A stretch of DNA of 64,000 nucleotides, from positions 3,276,662 to 3,340,661 of the forward strand of contig CM056391.1 of NCBI GenBank assembly GCA_029718625.1. Reading direction: 5' to 3'. This DNA comes from Synaphobranchus kaupii. Lineage: Eukaryota; Chordata; Actinopteri; Anguilliformes; Synaphobranchidae. This document shows, in pieces, positions 49,231 through 59,245 of this stretch; within the stretch, counting starts at the first letter, position 1, and every line of letters begins with the position of its first letter. The notes below the pieces were generated by a model. The model ran no database searches, was not told the DNA's origin, and saw only the letters and a program-made list of their open reading frames with translations. A program made the position numbers and the translations under genes.

Positions 49231-49709
49231 GGGGCCTGTATGACGAAGCAGGATTACCGAGTTAGCCGGATAACTGCACTGAGTAAGAGAAACAGGATTA
49301 CCGAGTTAGCCGGATAACTGCACTGAGTAAGAGAAACAGGATTACCGAGTTAGCCGGATAACTGCACTGAGTAAGAGAAACAGGATTACCGAGTTAGCCG
49401 GATAACTGCACTGAGTAAGAGAAGCAGGATTACCGAGTTAGCCGGATAACTGCACTGAGTAAGAGAAGCAGGATTACCGAGTTAGCCGGATAACTGCACT
49501 GAGTAAGAGAAGCAGGATTACCGAGTTAGCCGGATAACTGCACTGAGTAAGAGAAGCAGGATTACCGAGTTAGCCGGATAACTGCACTGAGTAAAACCCC
49601 AAACCCTCCCAAATCTGGAACATGGACTGAAGTAAAAAAAGCTGTCCCGTGTTTTACTCAGTGCAGTTATCCAGCTAACTCGGTAATCCTGCTTCGTGAT
49701 ACACGCCCC
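49231..49709. mobile_element. MITE with long inverted ends and an amplified internal segment
   Basis: Left end GGGGCCTGTATGACGAAGCA and right end TGCTTCGTGATACACGCCCC are near-perfect inverted repeats. The similarity continues inward (GGATTACCGAGTTAGCC and ATAACTGCACTGAGTAAAAC). On the left side the 44-base subterminal segment is repeated eight times (next entry). Related fragment at 55296. Confidence 0.88.
49247..49595. repeat. 44-bp tandem array, 8 copies, inside the MITE
   Basis: Unit AGCAGGATTACCGAGTTAGC followed by CGGATAACTGCACTGAGTAA and GAGA. GGATTA landmarks at 49251, 49295 and every 44 bases to 49559. Copies differ only in AAACAGG versus AAGCAGG: copies 2-4 carry AAAC and copies 5-8 carry AAGC. 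Confidence 0.97.
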
Positions 49710-49904
49710 TGGTCAGTTCCCAAAATCCTGATCTCCTCCCTGTTCCTACCTGACATGCAGCAGGGTTTGGAAGCCAAAGCCCTACTGGATGCTTCATGAA
49801 GACCTTCAGGAATGAAGAGAGATCCAATGCCAACTGTCAGCCGTTGGTTTCGACTGCCTTTCTTAGTGCACTGTAAAGAGTGTAAACTTTACTGTACGTT
49901 ACAA

Positions 49905-49940
49905 GCACTGAGCAGACGCTCTTATCCTGAGCGACGCACA
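49905..49940 (-). mobile_element. L2/UnaL2-like tail fragment, reverse
   Basis: GCAGACGCTCTTATCCTGAG CGAC is the reverse complement of the tail hairpin with a GGATA loop. No body attached. Confidence 0.6.
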
Positions 49941-49944
49941 GCGG

Positions 49945-52170
49945 TGGAGAACGTCAGTGTTACTCTCAGGAGTACAAAAATACGATGCCACCTGGAAGGC
50001 CCATTAATAAGCAATCAGTGTAATGTTAAACTAACAAACAAATTTGCATTGTAACTTTAGTCTGCATCGGAAGATGGGCAGGGTTTCTGCTGTTCTGACT
50101 GCAGTGGAAAGTCCATTCCACCACCGGGGGGTGGGGTTGCAGAACAGACAGTGACCTGGATGTGTTGACGGGGGGACGGGGGGACGGGGGGACGGGGTTG
50201 ACGTGTAAACTGGTGAAGTAATGCAGAGGTTTATTTGGGGTTTTTTCGTTCTTGTTTTGTCTAAATATACCTTTTGTCACATAGGTATTCTATGGGCATC
50301 ACATTGGGGTGGTACAAGGAACTAATGAGAAATATTACATATCCTAGTTTCAGATTTCAGTTTCTTGGTTTCATGGTTTTTCCCCTGCATTGAAGGCTCT
50401 GTATGCAGAATTACAGCACTGCATGTAATCCTTCGCTTGGACAAAGGACAATGTTCCTTTCTTCCACACCTTCAAAGTATATAAGTGAAAAAATGAAGGA
50501 AGAAATAATTAAATTCACTTAAATTGGCTTCTTTTTTTAATACAGGGTATTGCTTTTACATGGAGCACCCTTTAAAACATGAGGAATGCTGCAGAGTATT
50601 TGTGAAAGGGGGACTTTTTTGAAGGACTCTTCTTAAGGCACGAGGTTGGGGGGGTCAATGCCTTTTTAAATCAGTCAGTTGAGGAACTGTCAGTTAATTT
50701 GAAAATCCATTCATGCCTGTAGTGTTCTACAAGGTCTTGTTCAGTTAATGAATTGAATTTCAGCTCAGCTTCTGTGGTAAGGGAGGGACAAAGTGTAAAA
50801 TGTGGTTTGTACATGTATTGCCGTTTTTAGAGACTCACGTGGTCTACATTCTTCCCACGGTTTCTCCAAACCCCACACCTGATTCCTGCTTTCAACTAAA
50901 AAAAATAAAAAATGACATGTCATTGTGACCCGGTAGTGGGCTTAATTTCATAAGTGACAGGGTCAGATGGAATTGTCCTTTGCAGAGTGTTTCGAGTGAG
51001 CTCATCTTTTTAAATAATGAGATTACGTCTCTCTCCTCCGTCTCCCTGAGTCTCATAGCCGTGACCTTTGAGTGAAGTGGCTCGCTCCCTCTCCTCCCCG
51101 TCCCAGTTCCGCCGTGACGTTTCTCGCGCCCCAGCTGTTCGCCAGCTCAGCCGCGCGCGCACGTCACCCGGCTCATCCATCACTCGTCCGTACCAAAATC
51201 TGACAGGTGTGAGATGGGTTTTTAGGATCCATTACGAGGTCGGCTTTAGGGCCAGACATTGAGCCCTTTCTGGTCACGTTTACGAAGGACGACCCCAGTC
51301 CGTCCGTCTGTCTGTCTGTCTGCGGTAGAGGACTGTGACGGGTCTGTGCTCTGTGTATGTCAATGAATAGTTATGGAAATAATAATTGTGTAATTATGCA
51401 GTATTTCCCTCCTGATTGAGCATTGCTGTTTTTAATCATATTCACAACATTACATTGCAATGCATTAATGTAGCAGAAGGTCTTTTAGTGCAAGAGATCA
51501 TGAGCAACATTAAGTTAAATATAACACAAGGTTATACGAGCGACAGTACCACACTGTCGGAAACTGAACATTATAGGATGCTTCATATCCATGTTTGTCA
51601 TGACCTTTTAGTTCCCATGGATACGCTCACTAATAGTGCCAATAATAGTAATGGCACACAATTTAATTTCAAGTTTAATCATTATAGTTGTATGAGCATA
51701 TGATTTCTTACTGATTAAATTAGTATAGTTTTACTTAAATTCAGACAATAACACTTTGTTTTTAGTCTAAAGATTATTTTGCTTAATTTCTTTTATTTAA
51801 GAAGCCAAGGCAAATCAAGTAAATTCTTTAACATGTACAGCACCTATGGAAAGTATTCATAAAATAAAAGAATAATTGTACAACGAGTTCATTGTGTTAC
51901 AGAGTTATTGCTTTTAGGACAGAATTAATTTCATTAGCAAGATTAAAACGTGCGACGGGTGCGGTTCAGGTTTGGAATGTGCAGTGCTTTTCTCACTGTT
52001 AATGATTTAGCTTGTGGTCTTGTGTTGCAGGCTTCAGTTATCTTGCGATCAAGCCCTCCTATATAATAGGCCAGGCATAGGCACTTCCTGTCTCTGTGTT
52101 TACCCTCCAGGGTCACTTCCTGTTTAAAGAATAGCCCAGAGTTGGGTGGGTTAACAATGGTTTGGTTCTC
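49945..52170. other. Unique intronic stretch
   Basis: No exon recognised. Three GGGGGAC repeats at 50168-50195. TGTC repeats at 51308-51322. Confidence 0.4.
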
Positions 52171-52175
52171 TAGAG

Positions 52176-52920
52176 CAGGGGTTCCCAAACCGGTCCTGGG
52201 GGACCCCTGTGTATGCTGGTTTTTGTTGCAACCACAGTTGCAATCCCAGAATTTTAACAAGCTGTTAATTTTTCTTAATTAGGTGCTTTTCATGTTTGGA
52301 GGAATTATTCACCCTCTTAAGACACATTATGTCAGAAATAGCTATGCATGCCATGTAGAACAAACTCCCCATGTTCACGTTGTGCTTATTGTGCTATATT
52401 GCAACAATTACATAAAAAGAGGTTAAAAAATAATGTATTTTCACTCAAATTAAAGAGTGAAGTGAATCAATAGGCTCCTAATTAGGTTGTTGAACACGTG
52501 TTTAACTCAATTTTTTCTTTAAGCTTATTAACACAATGCAGGTTTGGCTCGTTATCATTTGCTTTGTGTTTGAATTCTTCATTATCTACCAAATGGTTAG
52601 TTTTAGTGGCCGTGTGTCCACACTTTCACCAATTAGGAGCCTATTGATTCAAATCAGTCTTTAAATGGATCTGTTAAATAATTTTCTTATCTTTTTTAAA
52701 TATAGCACAATAAGCACAATGTGAACATGGGGTGTTTATTCTACATGGCATGCATAGCTATTTCTGATATAATGTGTCTTAAGAGAGTGAATAATTCCTC
52801 CAAACATGACAAGCACCTAATTAAGAATTAACAGCTTGTTAAAATTCTGGGATTGCAACTGTGGTTGCAACGAAAACCAGCATACACAGGGGTCCCCCAG
52901 GACCGGTTTGGGAACCCCTG
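52176..52920. mobile_element. Complete hAT-type MITE, 745 bp, long inverted arms
   Basis: Starts CAGGGGTTCCCAAACCGGTC and ends with the reverse complement. Flanked on both sides by CTCTAGAG (52168-52175 and 52921-52928), the 8-bp duplication expected for hAT. The arms pair for about 300 bases with only a short loop region in the middle. No open frame. It lies in the spock3 intron, so the pre-mRNA could form a long hairpin. Confidence 0.95.
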
Positions 52921-53020
52921 CTCTAGAGTGAAATGATTAACCAGCTGACATTATGCAGAAAACCCAAACGGCTACAGCGCCTAGCTAACCGCTCCCTCTG
53001 CCGCTGCACCCGCATACATT

Positions 53021-53078
53021 ATATATATTATATGTCCTTATAATTCCGCTATGTCCTTATAATTCCGCTATGTCCTTA
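53021..53078. repeat. 19-bp tandem repeat, nearly three copies
   Basis: Unit TATGTCCTTATAATTCCGC. Confidence 0.93.
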
Positions 53079-53127
53079 TAAACAGCAACCCATTCAGAAA
53101 GCATGCGAGGTGAATTAACCGTGTAAT

Positions 53128-53230
53128 CCCTTATATGAAATGTAATACACTGCAGTATGTTGTAAAATATATCACAATTATCATCACAATATATTTAAAA
53201 TATACTGCAATATATTAGATTTCCATAAAG
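53128..53230. mobile_element. Palindromic MITE, copy 3
   Basis: CCCTTATATGAAATGTAATA at the left, TTAGATTTCCATAAAG at the right, arms with CACTGCAGTATGT and ATACTGCAATATA. More diverged than copies 1 and 2. Confidence 0.75.
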
Positions 53231-53290
53231 CACAATCCGCTTTAATTGATCACATTAAGTTCTGAGTTACAGTGAAAGCCGGCAGAGCCC

Positions 53291-53425
53291 TGGGTTTCAG
53301 GCCCCTGGGTTTCAGGCCCCTGGGTTTCAGGCCCCTGGGTTTCAGGCCCCTGGGTTTCAGGCCCCTGGGTTTCAGGCCCCTGGGTTTCAGGCCCCTGGGT
53401 TTCAGGCCCCTGGGTTTCAGGCCCC
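53291..53425. repeat. 15-bp minisatellite, 9 copies
   Basis: Unit TGGGTTTCAGGCCCC with no mismatches. Fifteen is a multiple of three, so it is open on both strands (GPETQ, LKPRG and GFRPL repeats). Not a believable protein. Confidence 0.97.
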
Positions 53426-53560
53426 TGGTCTGGAAGAAGACCAGCACGCGCGTGGCAGAAACACAAACCCAGAAGTCATTGTGTTTCGTTTTTTTTTTTT
53501 ACGCCTGAAGGCCGGCTGTTTTCACTTGTCAGCAGCTCTGGAAGGCCGTTGAGCCGTCTG

Positions 53561-53736
53561 CCACCCTGCCCCCCACCGAGACAGTGAAACCAGCCGTAGC
53601 GCTGTCCCATTCCTGTGCTCTCTGAAGAGCTCTCTAAGAGTGGCTCTACCACCCTGTCCCCCATTCAGACAGCGAAACCAGCCATAGTGTCGTCCCATTC
53701 CTGTGCTCTCTGAAGGGCCTCTAAGAGTCGCTCTGC
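53561..53736. repeat. 88-bp direct duplication
   Basis: CCACCCTG at 53561 and 53649 starts two copies sharing GTCCCATTCCTGTGCTCTCT, with about ten mismatches between copies. Confidence 0.9.
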
Positions 53737-53739
53737 CAC

Positions 53740-56700
53740 CGATGTGCAAAGTAATCACTAAAGTGCGTCATTTTGGATCCCTGAACAAGGCTATTTACTA
53801 CACCGCAGTGTCACGCTACATTTTAGCTGATTTATTTATATTTTTATTAGCTATGAAACCCACGCAGTACTATATTTAACAGCATGATGTACAAATATTT
53901 ACATTTTACATGATATACTTTTACTGGGTTGCTGTGACACAACCAAGTATATGCATGCAAAATATGAACTTGGGTCAAAACCTCATGTTTTATACTTTGA
54001 CAGCATGGGGCAATGTATTTCTTGACCTTTGCAGAGCATCTGAGTTTGATGCATGAACCGGGGGTAAGGTTGAAAATTCACTGAGAAAAATGTCATTGGA
54101 GACCCCTATTTTGTCTTATTTGGACGGCTTGGACTGCCCAGCCATATCTGTAGGCTTGACACATCTTCGGAAAAATCTTTGGTTTATCCGGGAGAATTCA
54201 CGCCTTCCAAAATCCGTGAAACTCAACACTTATTATTGTCACTGTTGAGCTGACCAATCCTAGCACTGGAGTGCTGCACTGCTTATGCCGATGGCTCAAG
54301 TGGATTACAGGCGAATGACCAGAGGGGGCGCTGTTGGACGATGATTAAAGACACGTGCATTCACTGCGTGAAAATCTGCGTTTTCGGGGCAGAACTACAG
54401 TACACAAATCCAAAAACTGACTGTATCTGGGCATTTGCGGATGCGCGTCTGCTGTCAGAAACAGACATAATCTCGTGTTCTTGTTCAGAAACTTGCCATA
54501 AATGACCAGACATGGTCATCCACTTCTCCTAGTCTGGAATATCCCAGTCCAGAAATCCCTGATCATGCACGTGGCCCAGGAGTGCGCAGAAGTTTCTGGA
54601 AATATACGCGTCGACACGGGAAACTGCCGCTCACGACCGACACACGGCAAGTTTCGCTGAAATTTAACAGGTCGGATATGTTCCAGAAACTCATCTCTTC
54701 ATGCAGTGGTTGCAAGCTGGGAGGGAGGGATGTCAGTTGGTGGGACCTCCATATCTCGTCGTCCACCAGCAACCCTTTCTGGTCAACTGGTCACCTGCAG
54801 ACTGCTTTCTTGAATTTATTGGATTTCTTTGGTTGTAGCGACGATTACAAACACGCAGGTTGGGTATTCCAAATTGGGTGAAAAAAGAGTGATAGTGAAA
54901 AAAAACAAGAGAAGAAGAACTAGTAGTGCCAGAGACCAGGCTGAGAAACGGCTTTTTCAAACAGAACCTCGTTATTATGATGCTACTCAAATCCACCATG
55001 ACATTCTGATTAAGAATGAGGGGGGGGGGATCACGAGCCGTGAACACTTGGCGGATATAATAAATATCCTCCTCTGAGGCGCTTCGCAAAACAGGAGAAA
55101 CAACATGGAGGTGGAACAGGAAGAAAATCTAATCGCTCGTGTGGGGAGTTTAAGTTTTTTAAAAAAAGCCTCTAATTAGATGGGCTGATAACAGTTCTTT
55201 GAAAAAAAAACTGACAACACTTTGGGTTCTTTTCTCATAATAATCATCTAATTGTTATGCAGCATTAGAGGTGAACCTGGAAACTCCCTCGGATATAAAT
55301 TTCAGTGCAGTTATCCAGCTAAGTCATAGTATACCCCACAGGTCCTGGAGAGTAGCAGTTTATCCTAGTATTTGTTGTTACTCAGCTCTTTAGTTGATCA
55401 GTTAAAGCTAGTTTCTTGGGTCTGTATTGGTTGCTGATGTTTTGAAGGTGGAAACAGAAACTAGCAGACCCCTCGGCTGTACCGGGATCAGGGTAGCAGG
55501 CCCCTTGATCTAAGCGCCATTTTGTTTGTGACACAGAAAAAGAAAGTTGTCCCCCTTGCAAATGGGCAAGGCCACCGGTCTTGCCAGCGCACCGTGGGAG
55601 GTTGTTCATTTGAGTAGCGCAGCACGAGGGTTTCATCCTAAGGCTAGATCGATCCCTCCTCGTCGGAAGGCGCTGACTGTGTGTCCTTTTGAAGCTCGCA
55701 TCTCGTGCCCGGGCTGGCCGCGGCCAAAATTTGCTTGCCCTGCATATTTGCATAAGTTCCCGTCAAAAATCCATCCTGCGCGCTACTATAGCTCATGCGA
55801 GATCGTTTGCCACTAGCAACGTGTGGCCTATCCCATCAGGCAGTCAGAGGTCGGGGTTCACCAGAGCACTCTGGCGATGTTTGCGGAACTTGTGACGTCA
55901 TCCCAAGATTCCAGGAATAAAGCTGGCAGTCACTGAAGTCATCGTCAAGGCTCGCTGTACAGTCATTCTGAGACTTTCATGACATTGTGGCCACACCCTT
56001 ATATTTTGTCTGTTCACATCTACAAGACAAGACAAAATAACGCCTTAGAGGCCTTTTTATATGGCATTTTTAATATTGTGTTTTGTGGCTGAAAGGCTGG
56101 TTTAAATTGGTTTAATTACAGCTTGAAAGGAGAAAGATTTATTTGTGTTAAAGGAGGATAGGAGATCCACAGTTGATTCATTATTCTGTTCCATTTTTTA
56201 CAATTTTATGAAACTATGATGATGAAAGTTAAGACAGAAAAACGTAATTAAATTTTTTTTTGGAAGAGCCAGGCATTGCACACACTGCAAGTATTATACA
56301 GGCCATTCCATTATACCGCCCGATGGTTACATTATAGCTTTTCATGGAAAACAATTACATGGAAATGTATTTTTCGATTATCTTGCCTGAGCCTTGTGCA
56401 AATATATATATATATTAGATAACATATTTTCCTGGCTTTGGATGTATGCAGAATGTATCTTGATAAAAATTGTGTATGCAAGTACTCGTGTGCATCCAAA
56501 ATCACATGTTTGGGAATGTGCATACATTCCTAGTACATACATGTAATTTTGTCTTTCTGTTGGCATATACTGCAAATTTTGACCAGAGAAATATTATCTT
56601 CAATATGAGGTTGAGGAAACAATCTGAAATGGCACATCTGATTTCAGGATATATGAAATATGTGGATCTGTGGTAGATGGGGGTAGCAGCCCAGCTGGGG

Positions 56701-57010
56701 GAGATTATTGTGTGGAAACAGACAGGGGCGCAGGTGCACACGCCAACAGCCTGTCAACGAAGGTGCGCGTCTCTGCACAGCGGTGCACCTCCGCGCGGCA
56801 CGCACCGGTGCGCCACCGAGACACGTCACGTATGCGCGCGCGACAGTACGGAGACGCAGCGCCATCCCCAGGGTTTGGGAAGCGAAGGCATCGCCGCGGC
56901 GCTCCGCCGGGACTCCGTCTACCGCTCCATGAAACGCATTAGGCCCGAAGCATACTCTACATAAGTATGCAAATGGCAACGCACTGAAAATGCACGGCCC
57001 GGTTGTGCAT
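53740..57010. other. Unique intronic stretch with one MITE fragment
   Basis: No spock3 exon recognised. TTTCAGTGCAGTTATCCAGC at 55296 is a fragment of the 49231 MITE family. Open frames at 54582-54881 (plus) and 54733-55089 (minus) overlap and resemble nothing I can name. CpG-rich piece at 56740-56940. Confidence 0.45.
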
Positions 57011-57275
57011 ACTCAACGTGCGTTCTTATGTCCCTGTGGAGGCTAACAAACCCCAGTCCCCTAGGGGGCGATCCCGGACCTTTGTGCTTTCCTCCGCTCT
57101 GTCTTTCACAACTGTCCTTGATCGCCCCCTAGGGGACTGGGGTTTGTTAACCTCCACAGGGACACACTCAACGTGCATTTTTATGTCCCTGTGGAGGTAA
57201 GAATCCTGAGTACTCAAGGGGCCGATCCAGGACAGTTGTGAAAGACCGAGCGGAAGAAAGCACAAATCGAAGAAG
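57011..57275. repeat. Inverted and direct three-part repeat
   Basis: TGTCCCTGTGGAGG... at 57029-57073 is followed by its reverse complement at 57120-57164, and a third, direct copy starts at 57183. The spacer between the first two (CTTTCACAACTGTCCTT) is also found inverted after the third. ACTCAACGTGC precedes copies one and three. Confidence 0.9.
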
Positions 57276-57549
57276 ACAGCTTGATCCTGTTGTTGCCTGA
57301 TATAGCCCCCCCTAGCTGCGATGCTTCAAATTGCAGCTCATGTTTGTATTGCGTTAAGAATTTTATATATTTTAGAATGCAACGACGCGTGAAATCGACT
57401 TTGTGTACGTAGAAGTGTCCACATTCACGTACTTACGTAGAGTATGTTTAGCCCTCCATGTCAGGTACGTCGCACTGTTATGCTGGCAGCACGTCATCTT
57501 TGGTTGAATTGAGATTACCACAGCGTTCTGCTTACTTTTGATCTACTAA

Positions 57550-57690
57550 GACCCTTAGCATGTGCAAACCCCTTTAGCACACGCAAAATGATTGGTCATG
57601 GTATTTGTTTTGCAACAATCATTGGTTGTGTTATTAGTTTTGCGCATTGCATTAAAAGGTTTTGCACACGCTAATGGTAAATCTGGCTCA
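57550..57690. mobile_element. Probable small MITE with GCACACGC ends
   Basis: TTAGCATGTGCAAACCCCTT at the left and an imperfect reverse complement (AAAGGTTTTGCACACGCTAA) at the right. AATGATTGG and CAATCATTGG words inside. Directly precedes the next element. Confidence 0.5.
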
Positions 57691-57700
57691 AAGTCTTTAA

Positions 57701-58026
57701 AGGCCCACACGCATCGGCATTCTCTTCCTGGTTTTAGTATCTTAAACGCCCACAAAACGTTAGCGAAGAGCAGTGATGTAGCTTTTTTTGAAAAGTCCCT
57801 AACCCCGCCCCCTGTCCGTACACATTCAGATTGAGACTCCAACAAATTATGCAAAAACATACATCATATACGTGGGAAATAGTTTACTGCTCGGAAAATC
57901 ACACCTAAAATATGCATACTTCGACCAAAATTGCAATTTTTTTACTTGAACCAGTACGGAACACAATTGAAAAGCTCCAGGATGATATGAAAATATCAAA
58001 AACACGAAAGATATGCGTGTGGGCCT
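57701..58026. mobile_element. piggyBac-type MITE, complete, 326 bp
   Basis: TTAA on both sides (57697-57700 and 58027-58030) and perfect 14-bp ends AGGCCCACACGCAT / ATGCGTGTGGGCCT. No open frame. Ends 137 bases before the possible EVE micro-exon of spock3. Confidence 0.92.
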
Positions 58027-58162
58027 TTAAGTTTAGCGTGTGACTATGGGCCTGTGTGTGTGTGTTTTACTGTGCGTTAATCTGAATGTTCTATTGCCAT
58101 GCCTATTTATTCTGTATGTCTCAATACTGTTATTCTTTTTTTAATTGCTGCAATATTTTCAG

Positions 58163-58171
58163 GAGGTTGAG
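58163..58171 (+). other. spock3: Possible 9-base micro-exon or exon remnant coding Glu-Val-Glu (spock3)
   Basis: GAGGTTGAG follows a strong acceptor (long T-rich tract then ATATTTTCAG) and is followed by GTTTGT, a usable but weak donor. It encodes E-V-E, exactly the first three residues of the EVEDDYFR segment that opens this exon in other testicans and that is missing at 58274. It is phase 0 on both sides, so inclusion would keep the frame. The 102 bases up to the next exon begin GT and end AG and contain an in-frame stop directly before the exon, so they cannot be read through. Either a true micro-exon or a leftover of the ancestral exon start. Confidence 0.45.
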
Positions 58172-58273
58172 GTTTGTATTCATATCTTTTTTGGTAATTA
58201 TTTCTCAATTGGTTTTTTTGGCCATCTTAATACCTCTTTTGATTTGACAACTTTTTTTAAACTCTCATTTTAG

Positions 58274-58313
58274 GAGCCCGGAACCTGGAACCCTGGGAAG
58301 CCTTTTGATCAAG
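58274..58313 (+). CDS. spock3: spock3, second clear coding exon (TWNPGKPFDQ block)
   Basis: A 40-base exon between TCATTTTAG and GTAGGA. In phase 0 it reads EPGTWNPGKPFDQ plus one base, so it accepts the phase-0 donor of the first coding exon and leaves phase 1 for the next. TWNPGKPFDQ is diagnostic of the testican N-terminal domain, close to the TWSPGKPFDQ and NWNPNKPFDQ forms I recall in SPOCK3 and SPOCK1. In those proteins this exon begins EVEDDYFR before TW. Here only E-P-G precedes TW, so the acidic-aromatic stretch is absent from this exon. A 9-base EVE-coding segment behind a good acceptor lies 102 bases upstream (see 58163-58171), which suggests that the ancestral exon was split or damaged. 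The start at 58274 is fixed by the AG and by the phase match. This segment lies in the testican-specific domain before the follistatin-like module. Confidence 0.9.
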
Positions 58314-58761
58314 GTAGGAACAGGATTATAATTCAGTTTAATATTCAGGCTGCCTGCCTTGCTTGTTCGCTGAAGAATAAAGAATAAGAATGTGGAGATA
58401 GTGAGATTATTCCTGGACATAAAACACTGTGTTATCTTAAATTATGAGGCAGGCGGAAATTGGAAGTTGATTGTTCTCTTGTTTTACGGACAGCATGATG
58501 AATTAAATTTTAAATTGCTCCTAGAGTTTTACACACAACTGTACACAATATATCCTACCCCAGAATAAGAAATTGTTGTTTTTATATCATGTTAATCAAA
58601 TAACTTTTGATTTAAATGATTTAAACAGGAACATACACATCATTGCACACACACTCACCCACATGCACACATAGATACACGTGCACACACACATATATAT
58701 ACAGACCCACGTGCGCACATGCATACACACACAAAGAGACATACACACACAGATACAGAAG

Positions 58762-58764
<3 letters not shown>

Positions 58765-58814
<50 letters not shown>
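58765..58814. repeat. (CA)n microsatellite
   Basis: About 25 CA units preceded by 130 bases of CA-rich sequence. Confidence 0.97.
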
Positions 58815-58817
<3 letters not shown>

Positions 58818-59227
58818 TAGAGAACAATAGAATTACAGTAGAGTTAGATGATAGCTAATGGATAATCTTGTGAAGCTATTCCAGGATTTGCATAAGGTTC
58901 TTAAGGAGAGAGGTCACACTAGCTGTGGATGTGGACAGCAGAGTCCAGCCTTGGCTGAGACAACCTATTTAAGTGCAAAGATCTGCTTAGTGTCTTTAAT
59001 GGGGCCTAATTCTGTTAGGAGTAATTCCAGGAACTGAAAGTGCTACTTTGGCTTTATCCTCGGCTTTTTTATGAGTTTTGTAGTCAAATCTTTATTCTTT
59101 TTCTACCATGTTGCTTTTCCCCCCCTTTGTTTGTGATGCAGAAAAGCCCAGAGAATATTAACTTTAATGTTAGTCATCTTCCTTTTTTCCCTCGCGGGAA
59201 ATGTATACGACTTCTCTACCGGCAATA

Positions 59228-59245
59228 CCCCCCCCCCCCCCCCCC
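59228..59245. repeat. Poly-C run
   Basis: Eighteen C residues then TCCACCCCACCCC. Confidence 0.95.

Larger units (their letters stand above)
31894..58273 (+). other. spock3: spock3 first coding intron (about 26.4 kb)
   Basis: Bounded by GTACGT at the 5' end and TCATTTTAG at the 3' end, phase 0. The known exon order of testicans has no further exon between these two blocks, and I found none apart from the possible 9-base segment at 58163. The intron carries most of the interspersed repeats listed separately. Large 5' introns are usual for SPOCK genes. Confidence 0.85.

Noticed and set aside
49247..49595. Regular direct repeats resembling a CRISPR array
   Set aside because: Units abut without unique spacers, the host is a vertebrate, and the repeat derives from a MITE end.
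51836..51900. TACAGCACCTATGGAAAGTA as a Tc1-type end
   Set aside because: Similar to a fish Tc1-like terminus, but no partner end or coding remnant was found, so it stays unsupported.
54582..55089. Overlapping open frames on both strands near 54.6-55.1 kb
   Set aside because: Considered as a Harbinger-type transposon remnant because of nearby MITE-like sequence, but no catalytic motif is visible.
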